Shown one piece after another: positions 49,020 through 58,376 of a stretch of DNA of 64,000 nucleotides. The notes below the pieces were generated by a model. It was not told the DNA's origin and ran no database searches. It saw only the letters and a program-made list of their open reading frames with translations. The position numbers and the translations under genes are program-made. Within the stretch, counting starts at the first letter, position 1, and each line of letters begins with the position of its first letter. The stretch comes from Halopseudomonas sabulinigri (GTDB taxonomy: Bacteria > Pseudomonadota > Gammaproteobacteria > Pseudomonadales > Pseudomonadaceae), in NCBI RefSeq assembly GCF_900105255.1, contig NZ_LT629763.1, positions 558,001-622,000 on the forward strand, given 5' to 3'.

Positions 49020-51287
49020 ATGCTCAATAGAGATCTCGAGATCACCCTGAACCTGGCGTTCAAGGAAGCGCGCAACAAACGCCACGAATTCATGACCGTA
49101 GAACACCTGCTGCTGGCCTTGCTGGACAATCAGGCAGCGGTCAATGTGTTGAACGCCTGTGGTGCCGATATGGACCGGTTGCGCCGCGAGCTGACCGAGT
49201 TTATCGACTCCACCACCCCCCTGATTCCGAAACAGGACCATGAACGCGAAACGCAGCCGACGCTGGGTTTTCAGCGCGTTTTGCAGCGTGCGGTTTTCCA
49301 CGTGCAGAGCTCCGGCAAGGGCGAAGTCAGCGGTGCAAATGTGCTGGTCGCGATTTTCAGCGAGCAGGAAAGCCAGGCTGTGTTTTTCCTCAAACAGCAG
49401 CAAATAGCGCGCATCGATATCGTCAACTTCATCTCCCATGGCATCTCCAAGGTGCAAAGCGGCGAGGAGCCGTTGAGCGACGATCAGGAAGCGATGGACG
49501 ACGAGGGTGGTGAAGGCGGTACCGCCAGCAACCCGCTGGAGTCGTACGCCAGCAACCTGAACGAGCAGGCGCGCAAGGGGCGCATCGACCCCCTGGTTGG
49601 CCGCGCCTCAGAAGTGGAGCGGGTGGCGCAGATTCTGATGCGCCGGCGCAAGAACAATCCCTTGCTGGTAGGTGAGGCCGGGGTTGGCAAGACCGCCATT
49701 GCTGAAGGCCTGGCCAAGCGTATTGTCGATGGCGAAGTGCCCGACATTCTGTCCGAGGCCGTAGTTTACTCATTGGACCTTGGCGCCTTGCTGGCCGGTA
49801 CCAAATACCGCGGCGACTTTGAAAAACGCTTCAAGGCGTTGCTCAAAGCCCTGCGCAAGCGCCCGCACGCAATCCTCTTTATCGATGAAATTCACACCAT
49901 CATCGGTGCAGGTGCTGCCTCTGGCGGCGTTATGGACGCGTCCAATCTGCTCAAGCCGTTGCTGTCGTCCGGCGAAATTCGCTGCATTGGCTCCACGACT
50001 TTCCAGGAGTTCCGCGGCATCTTCGAGAAGGATCGTGCTCTGGCACGACGCTTCCAGAAGGTAGACGTGGTCGAGCCTTCGGTCGCCGATACCATCCAGA
50101 TTCTCAAGGGGCTGAAAAGCCGCTTTGAAGATCACCACAGCATTCGCTATACCGACGAGGCGTTGAAAGCCGCGGCAGAGCTGGCCGACCGCTATATCAA
50201 CGATCGGCACATGCCTGACAAGGCAATCGATGTCATTGATGAGGCGGGTGCCTATCAACGCTTGCAGCTGCCGGAAAACCGCCCCGACTTTATCGACGTG
50301 GCGGAAGTCGAAGCGATTGTGGCCAAGATCGCGCGTATTCCGCCCAAGCACGTGTCGTCCAGCGACAAGGAGCTGTTGAAGAATCTGGAGCGCGACCTCA
50401 AGCTGGTGGTTTTCGGTCAGGATACGGCGATCGACGCCCTGTCTACCGCCATCAAGCTGTCCCGTGCGGGTTTGAAGTCCGCGGATAAACCCGTGGGCTC
50501 TTTCCTGTTTTCCGGCCCCACCGGGGTCGGCAAGACCGAGGTTACCCGCCAGTTGGCCAAGAGCCTGGGCGTAGAGTTGCTGCGCTTTGATATGTCGGAG
50601 TACATGGAACGGCACACCGTGTCGCGGCTGATCGGCGCGCCTCCGGGTTATGTTGGCTTCGATCAGGGCGGTCTGCTGACCGAGGCAGTGACCAAGAATC
50701 CACACTGCGTGCTGCTGCTGGACGAGATCGAGAAGGCGCACCCGGAAGTCTTCAACCTGCTGCTGCAGGTGATGGATCACGGCACCTTGACCGACAACAA
50801 CGGGCGCAAGGCGGATTTCCGCAACGTGATTATCGTGCTGACCACCAACGCCGGTGCCGAAACCATGACCCGTGCCTCCATTGGGTTTACCCACCAGGAC
50901 CACACCAGCGATGGCATGGAGGTGATCAAGAAATCTTTCACCCCCGAGTTCCGCAACCGCCTGGATGCCATCATCCAGTTTGGCCGTTTGACCCACGAAA
51001 GCATCAAGTTCGTGGTCGACAAGTTCCTCACCGAACTGCAGGCCCAGTTGGAAGACAAGCACGTGCTGTTGGAAGTGGACGAAAGCGCCCGAAACTGGCT
51101 GGCCGAACACGGCTACGACCCGCTGATGGGCGCGCGACCCATGGCGCGTTTGATCCAGGATAAGATCAAACGCCCGCTGGCCGAGCAGATTTTGTTTGGT
51201 GAGCTGGCAGAGCAGGGCGGGACGGTGCACATCACCTTGCGTGACGGTGAACTGGAAATTGAAGTGCCCGAGCCCGAAATGGCCTGA
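49020..51287 (+). CDS. clpA: ClpA ATPase subunit of the ClpAP protease
   Basis: 755 residues. N-terminal substrate domain (LEITLNLAFKEARNKRHEFMTVEHLLLALL), first AAA module with Walker A GEAGVGKT and Walker B ILFIDEIHTIIGAG, second with GPTGVGKT, LLLDEIEKAHPEVFN and the sensor region GARPMARLIQDKIKRPLAEQIL. It unfolds proteins for ClpP; clpP itself is not in the window. GAGGTGG precedes ATG; 36 bases after clpS. Confidence 0.97.
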   Translation: MLNRDLEITLNLAFKEARNKRHEFMTVEHLLLALLDNQAAVNVLNACGADMDRLRRELTEFIDSTTPLIPKQDHERETQPTLGFQRVLQRAVFHVQSSGKGEVSGANVLVAIFSEQESQAVFFLKQQQIARIDIVNFISHGISKVQSGEEPLSDDQEAMDDEGGEGGTASNPLESYASNLNEQARKGRIDPLVGRASEVERVAQILMRRRKNNPLLVGEAGVGKTAIAEGLAKRIVDGEVPDILSEAVVYSLDLGALLAGTKYRGDFEKRFKALLKALRKRPHAILFIDEIHTIIGAGAASGGVMDASNLLKPLLSSGEIRCIGSTTFQEFRGIFEKDRALARRFQKVDVVEPSVADTIQILKGLKSRFEDHHSIRYTDEALKAAAELADRYINDRHMPDKAIDVIDEAGAYQRLQLPENRPDFIDVAEVEAIVAKIARIPPKHVSSSDKELLKNLERDLKLVVFGQDTAIDALSTAIKLSRAGLKSADKPVGSFLFSGPTGVGKTEVTRQLAKSLGVELLRFDMSEYMERHTVSRLIGAPPGYVGFDQGGLLTEAVTKNPHCVLLLDEIEKAHPEVFNLLLQVMDHGTLTDNNGRKADFRNVIIVLTTNAGAETMTRASIGFTHQDHTSDGMEVIKKSFTPEFRNRLDAIIQFGRLTHESIKFVVDKFLTELQAQLEDKHVLLEVDESARNWLAEHGYDPLMGARPMARLIQDKIKRPLAEQILFGELAEQGGTVHITLRDGELEIEVPEPEMA

Positions 51288-51297
51288 TTCAAAGGCT

Positions 51298-51337
51298 AAA
51301 AAACGCCCGACAGCTTTGCTGTTCGGGCGTTTTTTTA
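51298..51337. terminator. Bidirectional terminator between clpA and xthA
   Basis: AAAAAACGCCCGACAGC, short loop, GCTGTTCGGGCGTTTTTTT: long stem with strong A and T tails. Confidence 0.94.
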
Positions 51338-51356
51338 TCAGTGCTGTTTGTGCGCC

Positions 51357-52172
51357 TCAGAGGTCGAATCGACTCCAGATCGGCGCGTGGTCCGAGGGCT
51401 TTTCCATACCGCGAATGGTGTAATCGATATCGCTCTCTACGCAGCGCTCGACCAGAGCGCGACTGGCCATGACCATGTCGATACGCAGGCCGCGCTTGGG
51501 GGTGTCCTCAAAGCCGCGACTGCGGTAATCGAACCAGCTGAAGCGGTCGTTAACGTCCGGATTGAGGTGGCGGAAGGTATCGACCATGCCCCAGTCCTTC
51601 AAGCGCTGCATCCAGGCGCGTTCTTCCGGCAAAAAACTGCACTTGCCGGTACGCAGCCAGCGCTTGGCGTTGTCGGCGCCGATGCCCACATCCGCATCGG
51701 TATCGGAAATGTTCACGTCACCCATGATCACGATGCGCTGGTCGGCCGTGAAGTCCTGCTCCAGGTGTGCCTGCAGGTCGGCGTAGAACTTCTCCTTGGC
51801 GGGAAATTTGGTCGGGTGGTCGCGGCTTTCGCCCTGCGGAAAGTAGCCATTGAATACAATCAGTGGCTCGCCGTCGGCACAGGGGATTGCGGCGCTGATC
51901 ATACGGCGCTGCGCTTCCTCGTTATCCTTGGGTAGCCCCTTGCGCACCCACAGTGGCTCATTGCGGCAGAGCAGGGCAACGCCGTAATGGCCCTTCTGAC
52001 CGTGGAAAAACACGTGGTAGCCAAGCTCCTGCACCATCTCAATGGGGAACTGCGGGTCGTCCACCTTGGTTTCCTGCAAGCCGATGACCTCAGGCGAGTG
52101 GCGTGAAACCAGTTCGCTGAGCTGGTGCGGGCGGGCGCGCAGGCCGTTGATGTTGAAGGAGACTAATTTCAT
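51357..52172 (-). CDS. xthA: Exodeoxyribonuclease III
   Basis: 271-residue AP endonuclease/3'-5' exonuclease for base-excision repair. [18 protein letters not shown], metal ligand Glu34 in GLQETKVDD, the [13 protein letters not shown] motif and the final PSDHAPIW with its catalytic histidine are present, matching E. coli XthA (268) closely. Single gene, divergent from tamA. Confidence 0.95.
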   Translation of the reverse strand: MKLVSFNINGLRARPHQLSELVSRHSPEVIGLQETKVDDPQFPIEMVQELGYHVFFHGQKGHYGVALLCRNEPLWVRKGLPKDNEEAQRRMISAAIPCADGEPLIVFNGYFPQGESRDHPTKFPAKEKFYADLQAHLEQDFTADQRIVIMGDVNISDTDADVGIGADNAKRWLRTGKCSFLPEERAWMQRLKDWGMVDTFRHLNPDVNDRFSWFDYRSRGFEDTPKRGLRIDMVMASRALVERCVESDIDYTIRGMEKPSDHAPIWSRFDL

Positions 52173-52316
52173 GACTATTTCCTGAATGCGTGAACTGGCG
52201 CCAGTTGCCAGCCTTCGATAGCGAGATGAAAGATTACAATAAAATCAGGCACAAAGGCCCGGTTAGACACTGCCAGCATGTTAGCATTGCTCGGCTGCAA
52301 AGTTCAGGAAGGACGC

Positions 52317-54023
52317 ATGGTTCGATTCACTCCACCGCTAGCGCTGCTTTTGCTCGCACCCACCGCCTGGGCCGACCTGGAGGTGCAGGTGGAGCCGGCG
52401 AAGCGCGCGGTCAAGGAAAACATCGAAGCCTACATTGGCCCGGTGGAAGCCGGCAGCCGTGAAGAGCTGCGTCGGCTGTTCGATCACGCGGACGAGCAGG
52501 CCACGCTGGCGGCGCAGGCGCTGGGTTATTACCACACCCGTAACTACCTGCATTTCGCCGGCACCGAGGATGATCCGACGCTGATTATCAAGGTCGATCT
52601 GGGCTCACCAGTGCGGTTGAACGACATCAGTATCGATATCCAGGGTGAGGGCAAGGGCACCGACGCTTTTGCGCTGACCCTGCCCGAGAATTTCGCGCCC
52701 GGCAAGCGTCTCAATCATGGTGACTACGAGAGCATCAAGACCCAGATAAGCAACCGTGCGCTGCAATACGGCTACTTTTCCGGTCAATATCTACAGCACC
52801 AGTTGCGCGTCAACCCTGACGCCAACCAGGCGGATGTCGATATCGCCTATCTCACCGGCCCGCGTTACAAGCTGGGCGAAGTGACCTACTCGCAAACCCT
52901 GTTCAGCGAGGACCTGCTAGATCGCTTCATACCCTTTGAACCCGGCGTGCCCTACGACGCTGAGCTGATCGGCCAATTCAATCAGGATCTTCTATCCAGC
53001 GGCTACTTCAACGGCGTGCAGGTGCTGGCACCGGCGGATAAAGCCGTGGAGAACGTGATCCCGGTCGAGGTTACCCTGAGCGAGCGCGATCCGCACTCGC
53101 TGGGTTTTGGTGGCGGTTTCTCTACCGACGTGGGGGTACGTACCAAGGCGACCTGGGATCAGCACTGGCTTAATCCTCAGGGCCACAGCCGGGGCGCAAG
53201 CGCCGAGCTATCCAAGCCACGGCAGGAAGTCAGTGCCTTTTATCAGGTGCCGCTGGATCCACCGCTGACCAGCAGCTTGCGCTATTTCCTCGGATGGCAA
53301 CACGAGGACATAGACGATGTTGAAACCCGCAGTCTGGCGGCGGGCGCAGAGCTGCGCAAGCGTCTGGACAGTGGTTGGGAGCGCACGCTGGGGCTGCGCG
53401 TGCAGAATGAGATCTTCTCGCTGGGCGACGACTCAGGCACCAGCACCTTGCTGATTCCGAGCCTGGCAATGCAACGTACCAAGACCTCAGGTGGCGTTGA
53501 TCCGGCCAAGGGCTACAGCCTGTTGTTCGACGTGCAAGGCGCCAAAAAGGGGCTGATCTCGACCGTCGACTTTGCCCGGGTAATGGGCCAGGCCAAGGGC
53601 TTGTATACGCTGTTTGATCGACACCGTCTGTTGGGTCGTCTGCAACTGGGCGCGCTGGCAACCAATGATTTCAGCAATATCCCGCCCTCGCTCCGGTTCT
53701 TTGCCGGTGGCGACCAGAGCATACGCGGCTACGCATACCAGACGCTATCGCCCGTCGATAGCACTGGCGAAACCGTGGGCGCGCGTTATCTGATGACCAG
53801 CACCGCCGAATACCAGTACGAGTTCATTGACCGCTGGCGGGCAGCCACCTTTGTCGACTACGGCAACGCGGTAGACTCGCCAACCGACCCGCTGAAAACC
53901 AGCGTGGGCCTGGGCGTTCGCTGGGTATCGCCTATCGGCCCGCTGCGCGTAGACGTGGCCCGCTCCCTATCCGATCCGGACGAAGGCTTTCGCATCCACT
54001 TTTCCATGGGGCCTGATCTCTGA
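52317..54023 (+). CDS. tamA: TamA, Omp85-family outer-membrane assembly protein
   Basis: 568 residues. Signal peptide (LALLLLAPTAWA), three POTRA domains (about 20-270), then an Omp85 barrel with the conserved GFGGGFSTDVGVRTKATWDQHWLNPQGH and RFFAGGDQSIRGYAYQTLSP (the VRGF/IRGY motif of loop 6). With TamB it spans the envelope and helps insert autotransporters or move phospholipids. ATG 52317 follows AGGAAGGACGC. The stop overlaps the tamB start by one base. Confidence 0.94.
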   Translation: MVRFTPPLALLLLAPTAWADLEVQVEPAKRAVKENIEAYIGPVEAGSREELRRLFDHADEQATLAAQALGYYHTRNYLHFAGTEDDPTLIIKVDLGSPVRLNDISIDIQGEGKGTDAFALTLPENFAPGKRLNHGDYESIKTQISNRALQYGYFSGQYLQHQLRVNPDANQADVDIAYLTGPRYKLGEVTYSQTLFSEDLLDRFIPFEPGVPYDAELIGQFNQDLLSSGYFNGVQVLAPADKAVENVIPVEVTLSERDPHSLGFGGGFSTDVGVRTKATWDQHWLNPQGHSRGASAELSKPRQEVSAFYQVPLDPPLTSSLRYFLGWQHEDIDDVETRSLAAGAELRKRLDSGWERTLGLRVQNEIFSLGDDSGTSTLLIPSLAMQRTKTSGGVDPAKGYSLLFDVQGAKKGLISTVDFARVMGQAKGLYTLFDRHRLLGRLQLGALATNDFSNIPPSLRFFAGGDQSIRGYAYQTLSPVDSTGETVGARYLMTSTAEYQYEFIDRWRAATFVDYGNAVDSPTDPLKTSVGLGVRWVSPIGPLRVDVARSLSDPDEGFRIHFSMGPDL

Positions 54024-57000
54024 TGCGTCTGGCGCTGAAAATCCTGTTCCGCAGCCTGCTGGTGCTGATCGCGCTGCCCTTGCTGCTGTTAGCGTTGCTG
54101 GCCAGTGAAACCGTCAACGAGTGGCTGTTTGCCAAAGCGCAATCGCTGGAGCCCCGGCTGCAGCTGGAGTACGTCAGTGGGGATTTGTGGCAAGGCTGGC
54201 AATTTGCGCATATCAGCTGGCAGGACACCACGCTGGAACTGCAAATAGAGCAGCTGGATTTTGCCTGGTCGCCGGCCTGCCTGTTTGGCATGAAGCTGTG
54301 TATCGATCGCTTGTACAGCGAGAGTATTACCGTGGTGTCACAACCGACGGAGCCCAGTGAGCCCGGCGAGCCTTTCAGCTTGCCGGACTTGCAACTGCCA
54401 CTGGCCATCGAGCTGGGCGATATTCGCATCGACCGCATCTCGCTTGATGGCGAGAACGCGTTGCTTCGTGACCTGGTGCTGCGTGCCGATGCCGATGGTG
54501 ACCGGGTTACCATTACGCAGTTTTCCGGTATAGGCCCTGACCTTGACTGGCAGCTGCAAGGTGACCTGCACATGCAGCAGGACTGGCCGCTGAATCTCAA
54601 GGGCCGGGTCAATCTGCCGCCGGTGGATGAGCGCGACTGGCACCTTGATCTGGCGGTAGGCGGTGAACTCAAGCAGCAGCTCAGCCTGCAGCTGCAAAGC
54701 AGCGGTTACTTGACCGGCCAGTTGAATGGCGAGGTGGCCGTGCTCGCCCCCGAACTACCCGCTTCCATCCACTGGCAGGGCGAGTCGTTTCTGGCGCTGA
54801 ACAGCCTGCCGCCAAGCCTGACGTTGAATAACCTCAAGCTGGACGCGCAGGGTAATCTGGATGACGGCTTCAAGCTCATTGGCAGCTCGAGCCTGCCGGG
54901 GCAGGGTGGCGAGGTGCAGCTGCAACTCGAGGCTTTGGCCAGCTTGACGGGGGTTAGCGACGCGCAGTTACTGCTGTATGTCAGCGAGCAACCAGAGCGC
55001 AAGCTGGAACTCAAGGCGCAGGCTAACTGGTCAGATCAGCTCAGCGCCGATGCGCAGGCTAGCCTGCAGCAGGCTTTTCCCTGGTACTGGCTCTACCCGC
55101 AGGACTTGGGTGAGGTGGTCTTGCAGCAGCTTGACTTGCAGGCCAGTTTGCGTGGCGAAGAAATCGACAGCGACCTGACGGCGCAGCTCAGCGGCGTTGC
55201 CGGGCAGACCATTGATCTGCAGCTGCGCGCGCAGGGTGATCAGCAAGCGCTCAAGGTGGCGCCGCTCAAACTCAGTACCGAGGCTGGCAACCTTGAAGGC
55301 CAGGTGGACCTGAAGCTAGCGCCTGACGTTGCCTGGGATGGTCGCTTCCAATTGCATGACTTGAACCCCGGCCTCTTTGTAGCCCAATTGCCCGGCAAAC
55401 TCAGCGGCGAACTTGCCAGTCAGGGCGCGCTGGCGCAGGACGTACTGCAATTGCAGGCGCAATGGGATATCGACGGAACGCTGCGGCAGCAGCCGCTAGC
55501 CCTGGCGGGTAAGCTCAACAAGGCAACTGAAGCCTGGCAGGTGCGTGAACTGCTGGTACGCCAGGGTGAAAATCGCATCAGCGGCGAGGGCGAGTGGGGC
55601 CCCCAGGTGAAAGGCTACCTGGATGTTCAGTTGACGCAGTTGGCGACGCTGTGGCCGGAGCTGCGCGGGGCGTTGACCGGGCGTGCAGACTTCAGCGGCA
55701 CCGATCAAGCGCCGGGGTTAAGGCTGACGTTAGCTGGCGAAACACTCGGCTATGCGGAAAATCAGGCTGAGAGTCTTAGCCTTGATGGCCGCATCAGGCT
55801 ATCCGAGGCCACGCCCGGTAACCTGATGCTCAAGGCCAGCGGAATACGCAGCAGCGACAACCAGCTGGGCGATCTCACCGCCAGTGCGCAAGGTGATCGA
55901 GCCAACCATAGCCTGGCGGTGGATCTGTCTGGTGGGCTGGCCAGTGCGAGTCTGCAGCTGCGTGGCAATCTTAACGATACGCGCTGGCAGGGGCGCCTGA
56001 CCCAAAGTGAGTTGGCCTACCAGACGTTCGACTGGCAGCTAAACGAAGGTGCAGACCTGCAGTACCAACTGGCCGCAGGCCGCCTCCAACTGAGCGAACA
56101 CTGCTGGCAGCACGATAGCGCACGCCTGTGCTTCAACGGTCAGCAGACGCTGATGCCCGAGCGGAAGGTGGATATTACCCTGGACGATTTCGATCTTGCC
56201 GCACTCAAGCCCTGGATGCCGGATGACATCGAGTGGCAGGCGCAGTTGAGCGCCAGGCTGGCGTTCAATCAAGCGGTGGGTAAGGCTCCCACCGCCGACA
56301 TACGCATCGCCAGCGAAGACGGCGTGATTCGCGTTTCAGAGGAAGAGCAAACCCTCGATTTCCCTTACCAATTGCTCGAATTTACCACCCTGCTGCAGGA
56401 GCGTAAGGCGGACGCCGCGCTACGCCTGAGCAGTGAGAGCCTCGGTCGCCTGGATGTGCAGGCCATGGTGCAAGAGCCAGGCGGCAAGCAGGCGCTTAGC
56501 GGGGCCTATCAGATTTCCGGCTTCAAGCTGGATTTTCTGCGTCCCTTTGTTGCTCAGGTGCAACGCCTGGAGGGCGAGGTGAACGGGCAGGGCAACCTGA
56601 GCGGTGTGCTGCGTGAGCCTATCATCGACGGCGAATTGCGCTTGCGTGACGGGCACGCCAGTGGCCCGGCGCTGCCGATCAGTCTGGAGGCGCTCAGCGC
56701 CGATATTCTGGTACAGGGCCAGCGCGCAAGTATTGACGGCAACTGGACCAGCGGCGAGCGCGGGACCGGGCGACTGAACGGCACCGTCGGTTGGGCGCCT
56801 GTGGATGTTGACCTGGAGCTGACCGGCGATGCCCTGCCAGTGACGGTGGAGCCATACGCTGATCTGCTGGTCAGCCCGCAGCTGGACATCGGCCTGCGCG
56901 ACAATGCATTGCACGTTTCGGGCAAGATTGCCGTGCCCGAGGGCGACATTCGGGTCAGGGAGCTGCCAGCGCAGGCAGTGAGAGTATCGCCCGATACCGT

Positions 57001-57724
57001 GATCGTCGGGCAGCAGACAGAGGAAGAAGAGTCAGCGCTGGCAATTACCGCACGGGTGCAGTTGGTGATCGGTGATCAGTTGCGTCTGTCTGCCTTCGGT
57101 CTGACTGGCCGGCTAAAAGGGCAGTTGGCGGTGCAGGAGAATATGACCGCCAACGGAGATCTGCGCATTCTGGACGGCCGTATCAAGCGGCTGGGGCAGG
57201 AGCTCAAGTTACGCCGCGCCATTTTGCTGTTCTCCGGCCCCATCAGTCAGCCCTACATGAACATCGAGGCCGTTCGTGAAGTGGACGATGTGGTTGCTGG
57301 CCTGCGGTTGACCGGCAACGCCACCAGCCCGACCTCCGAAGTGTTTTCCGAACCTGGCATGTCGCAACAGGAAGCCATGTCTTACCTGGTTCTGGGGCGT
57401 CCGCTGGATGACGAGGGCGACAGCAACGTAGTAGGGCAGGCGGCGCTGGCTCTTGGCCTGGCCGGCGCGGCGCCAGTTACCCAGAAGATTGGCGACACCC
57501 TGGGCTTGAACGACTTTGCGGTTGAATCTGAAGGCACAGGGACCGATACCCAAGTGGTGGCCAGTGGCAGCATTACAGATAAGCTCAGCGTGCGTTATGG
57601 GGTAGGGGTGTTCGAGCCTGCCAACCAATTGGCGCTGCGCTACGACCTGACCAAGCGGCTGTATCTGGAGGCCATCAGCGGCTTTGCCAGCTCACTGGAT
57701 TTCTTCTATCGTATCGACTTCTGA
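54023..57724 (+). CDS. tamB: TamB, AsmA-like inner-membrane-anchored envelope protein
   Basis: 1233 residues. One N-terminal membrane anchor (FRSLLVLIALPLLLLALLA), then a very long beta-rich region of repeated Gln/Leu strands forming the expected lipid-conducting groove, and a C-terminal DUF490 domain (VRELPAQAVRVSPDTVIVG; GLRLTGNATSPTSEVFSEPGMSQQEAMSYLVLGRPLD; GTDTQVVASGSITDKLSVRYGVGVF). It interacts with TamA in the outer membrane. TGATG overlap with tamA means coupled translation. Confidence 0.94.
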   Translation: MRLALKILFRSLLVLIALPLLLLALLASETVNEWLFAKAQSLEPRLQLEYVSGDLWQGWQFAHISWQDTTLELQIEQLDFAWSPACLFGMKLCIDRLYSESITVVSQPTEPSEPGEPFSLPDLQLPLAIELGDIRIDRISLDGENALLRDLVLRADADGDRVTITQFSGIGPDLDWQLQGDLHMQQDWPLNLKGRVNLPPVDERDWHLDLAVGGELKQQLSLQLQSSGYLTGQLNGEVAVLAPELPASIHWQGESFLALNSLPPSLTLNNLKLDAQGNLDDGFKLIGSSSLPGQGGEVQLQLEALASLTGVSDAQLLLYVSEQPERKLELKAQANWSDQLSADAQASLQQAFPWYWLYPQDLGEVVLQQLDLQASLRGEEIDSDLTAQLSGVAGQTIDLQLRAQGDQQALKVAPLKLSTEAGNLEGQVDLKLAPDVAWDGRFQLHDLNPGLFVAQLPGKLSGELASQGALAQDVLQLQAQWDIDGTLRQQPLALAGKLNKATEAWQVRELLVRQGENRISGEGEWGPQVKGYLDVQLTQLATLWPELRGALTGRADFSGTDQAPGLRLTLAGETLGYAENQAESLSLDGRIRLSEATPGNLMLKASGIRSSDNQLGDLTASAQGDRANHSLAVDLSGGLASASLQLRGNLNDTRWQGRLTQSELAYQTFDWQLNEGADLQYQLAAGRLQLSEHCWQHDSARLCFNGQQTLMPERKVDITLDDFDLAALKPWMPDDIEWQAQLSARLAFNQAVGKAPTADIRIASEDGVIRVSEEEQTLDFPYQLLEFTTLLQERKADAALRLSSESLGRLDVQAMVQEPGGKQALSGAYQISGFKLDFLRPFVAQVQRLEGEVNGQGNLSGVLREPIIDGELRLRDGHASGPALPISLEALSADILVQGQRASIDGNWTSGERGTGRLNGTVGWAPVDVDLELTGDALPVTVEPYADLLVSPQLDIGLRDNALHVSGKIAVPEGDIRVRELPAQAVRVSPDTVIVGQQTEEEESALAITARVQLVIGDQLRLSAFGLTGRLKGQLAVQENMTANGDLRILDGRIKRLGQELKLRRAILLFSGPISQPYMNIEAVREVDDVVAGLRLTGNATSPTSEVFSEPGMSQQEAMSYLVLGRPLDDEGDSNVVGQAALALGLAGAAPVTQKIGDTLGLNDFAVESEGTGTDTQVVASGSITDKLSVRYGVGVFEPANQLALRYDLTKRLYLEAISGFASSLDFFYRIDF

Positions 57725-57823
57725 ACGACGTACTGCTCATCATCACGGTAGCCCGTTGCGGGCTGCCGGTTCGCCCAGAGCGACAACACCATCCTGTGCC
57801 AAAGGCACATAAAAGGAGTCATC

Positions 57824-58321
57824 ATGTCTAGCGTCACAATGCGCGGTAACCCGATTTCCGTTGGCGGCCAATTCCCGGCCACAGGTGACAAGGCGCCGGC
57901 TTTCAGCCTGGTGGCCAAGGATCTGTCCGATGTCAGCCTCGCGAGCCTGACCGGTAAGCGCAAAATTCTCAACATCTTCCCCAGCGTGGATACGCCCACC
58001 TGCGCTACCTCAGTGCGCACGTTCAACACCAAGGCCAGTGCACTGGAAAACACCGTAGTGCTCTGCATCTCTGCGGATTTGCCTTTTGCGCAAGCGCGCT
58101 TCTGTGGCGCTGAAGGGTTGGACAACGTGGTAAACCTGTCGACCATGCGCGGCAGCGAGTTCATCCGCAACTACGGCGTCGACATCGAGAACGGTCCGCT
58201 GGCCGGCCTGACTGCCCGGGCGGTGGTAGTCCTGGATGAGGATGACAAGGTGTTGCACAGCGAGCTGGTCAGTGAAATCGGCAATGAGCCTAATTACGAC
58301 GCTGCCCTGGCGGCGCTGTAA
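57824..58321 (+). CDS. tpx: Thiol peroxidase Tpx
   Basis: 165-residue atypical two-cysteine peroxiredoxin reducing hydroperoxides with thioredoxin. Peroxidatic Cys60 sits in [11 protein letters not shown] and resolving Cys94 in QARFCGAEG. An 81-residue spacing region with [17 protein letters not shown] follows the standard form. AAAGGAG precedes ATG. Single gene with its own terminator. Confidence 0.96.
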   Translation: MSSVTMRGNPISVGGQFPATGDKAPAFSLVAKDLSDVSLASLTGKRKILNIFPSVDTPTCATSVRTFNTKASALENTVVLCISADLPFAQARFCGAEGLDNVVNLSTMRGSEFIRNYGVDIENGPLAGLTARAVVVLDEDDKVLHSELVSEIGNEPNYDAALAAL

Positions 58322-58330
58322 CCAAGGCAT

Positions 58331-58361
58331 AAAAAACGGCGCCTCGTTGGCGCCGTTTTTT
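58331..58361. terminator. Bidirectional terminator between tpx and the sensor kinase
   Basis: AAAAAACGGCGCC, short loop, GGCGCCGTTTTTT with long A and T ends, serving both converging genes. Confidence 0.94.
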
Positions 58362-58376
58362 GTACTTAGCTGTTTA

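Noticed and set aside
52317-52335. tRNA T-arm-like GGTTCGATTC
   Set aside because: It is the start of tamA (MVRF) and no acceptor or anticodon arms pair with it.
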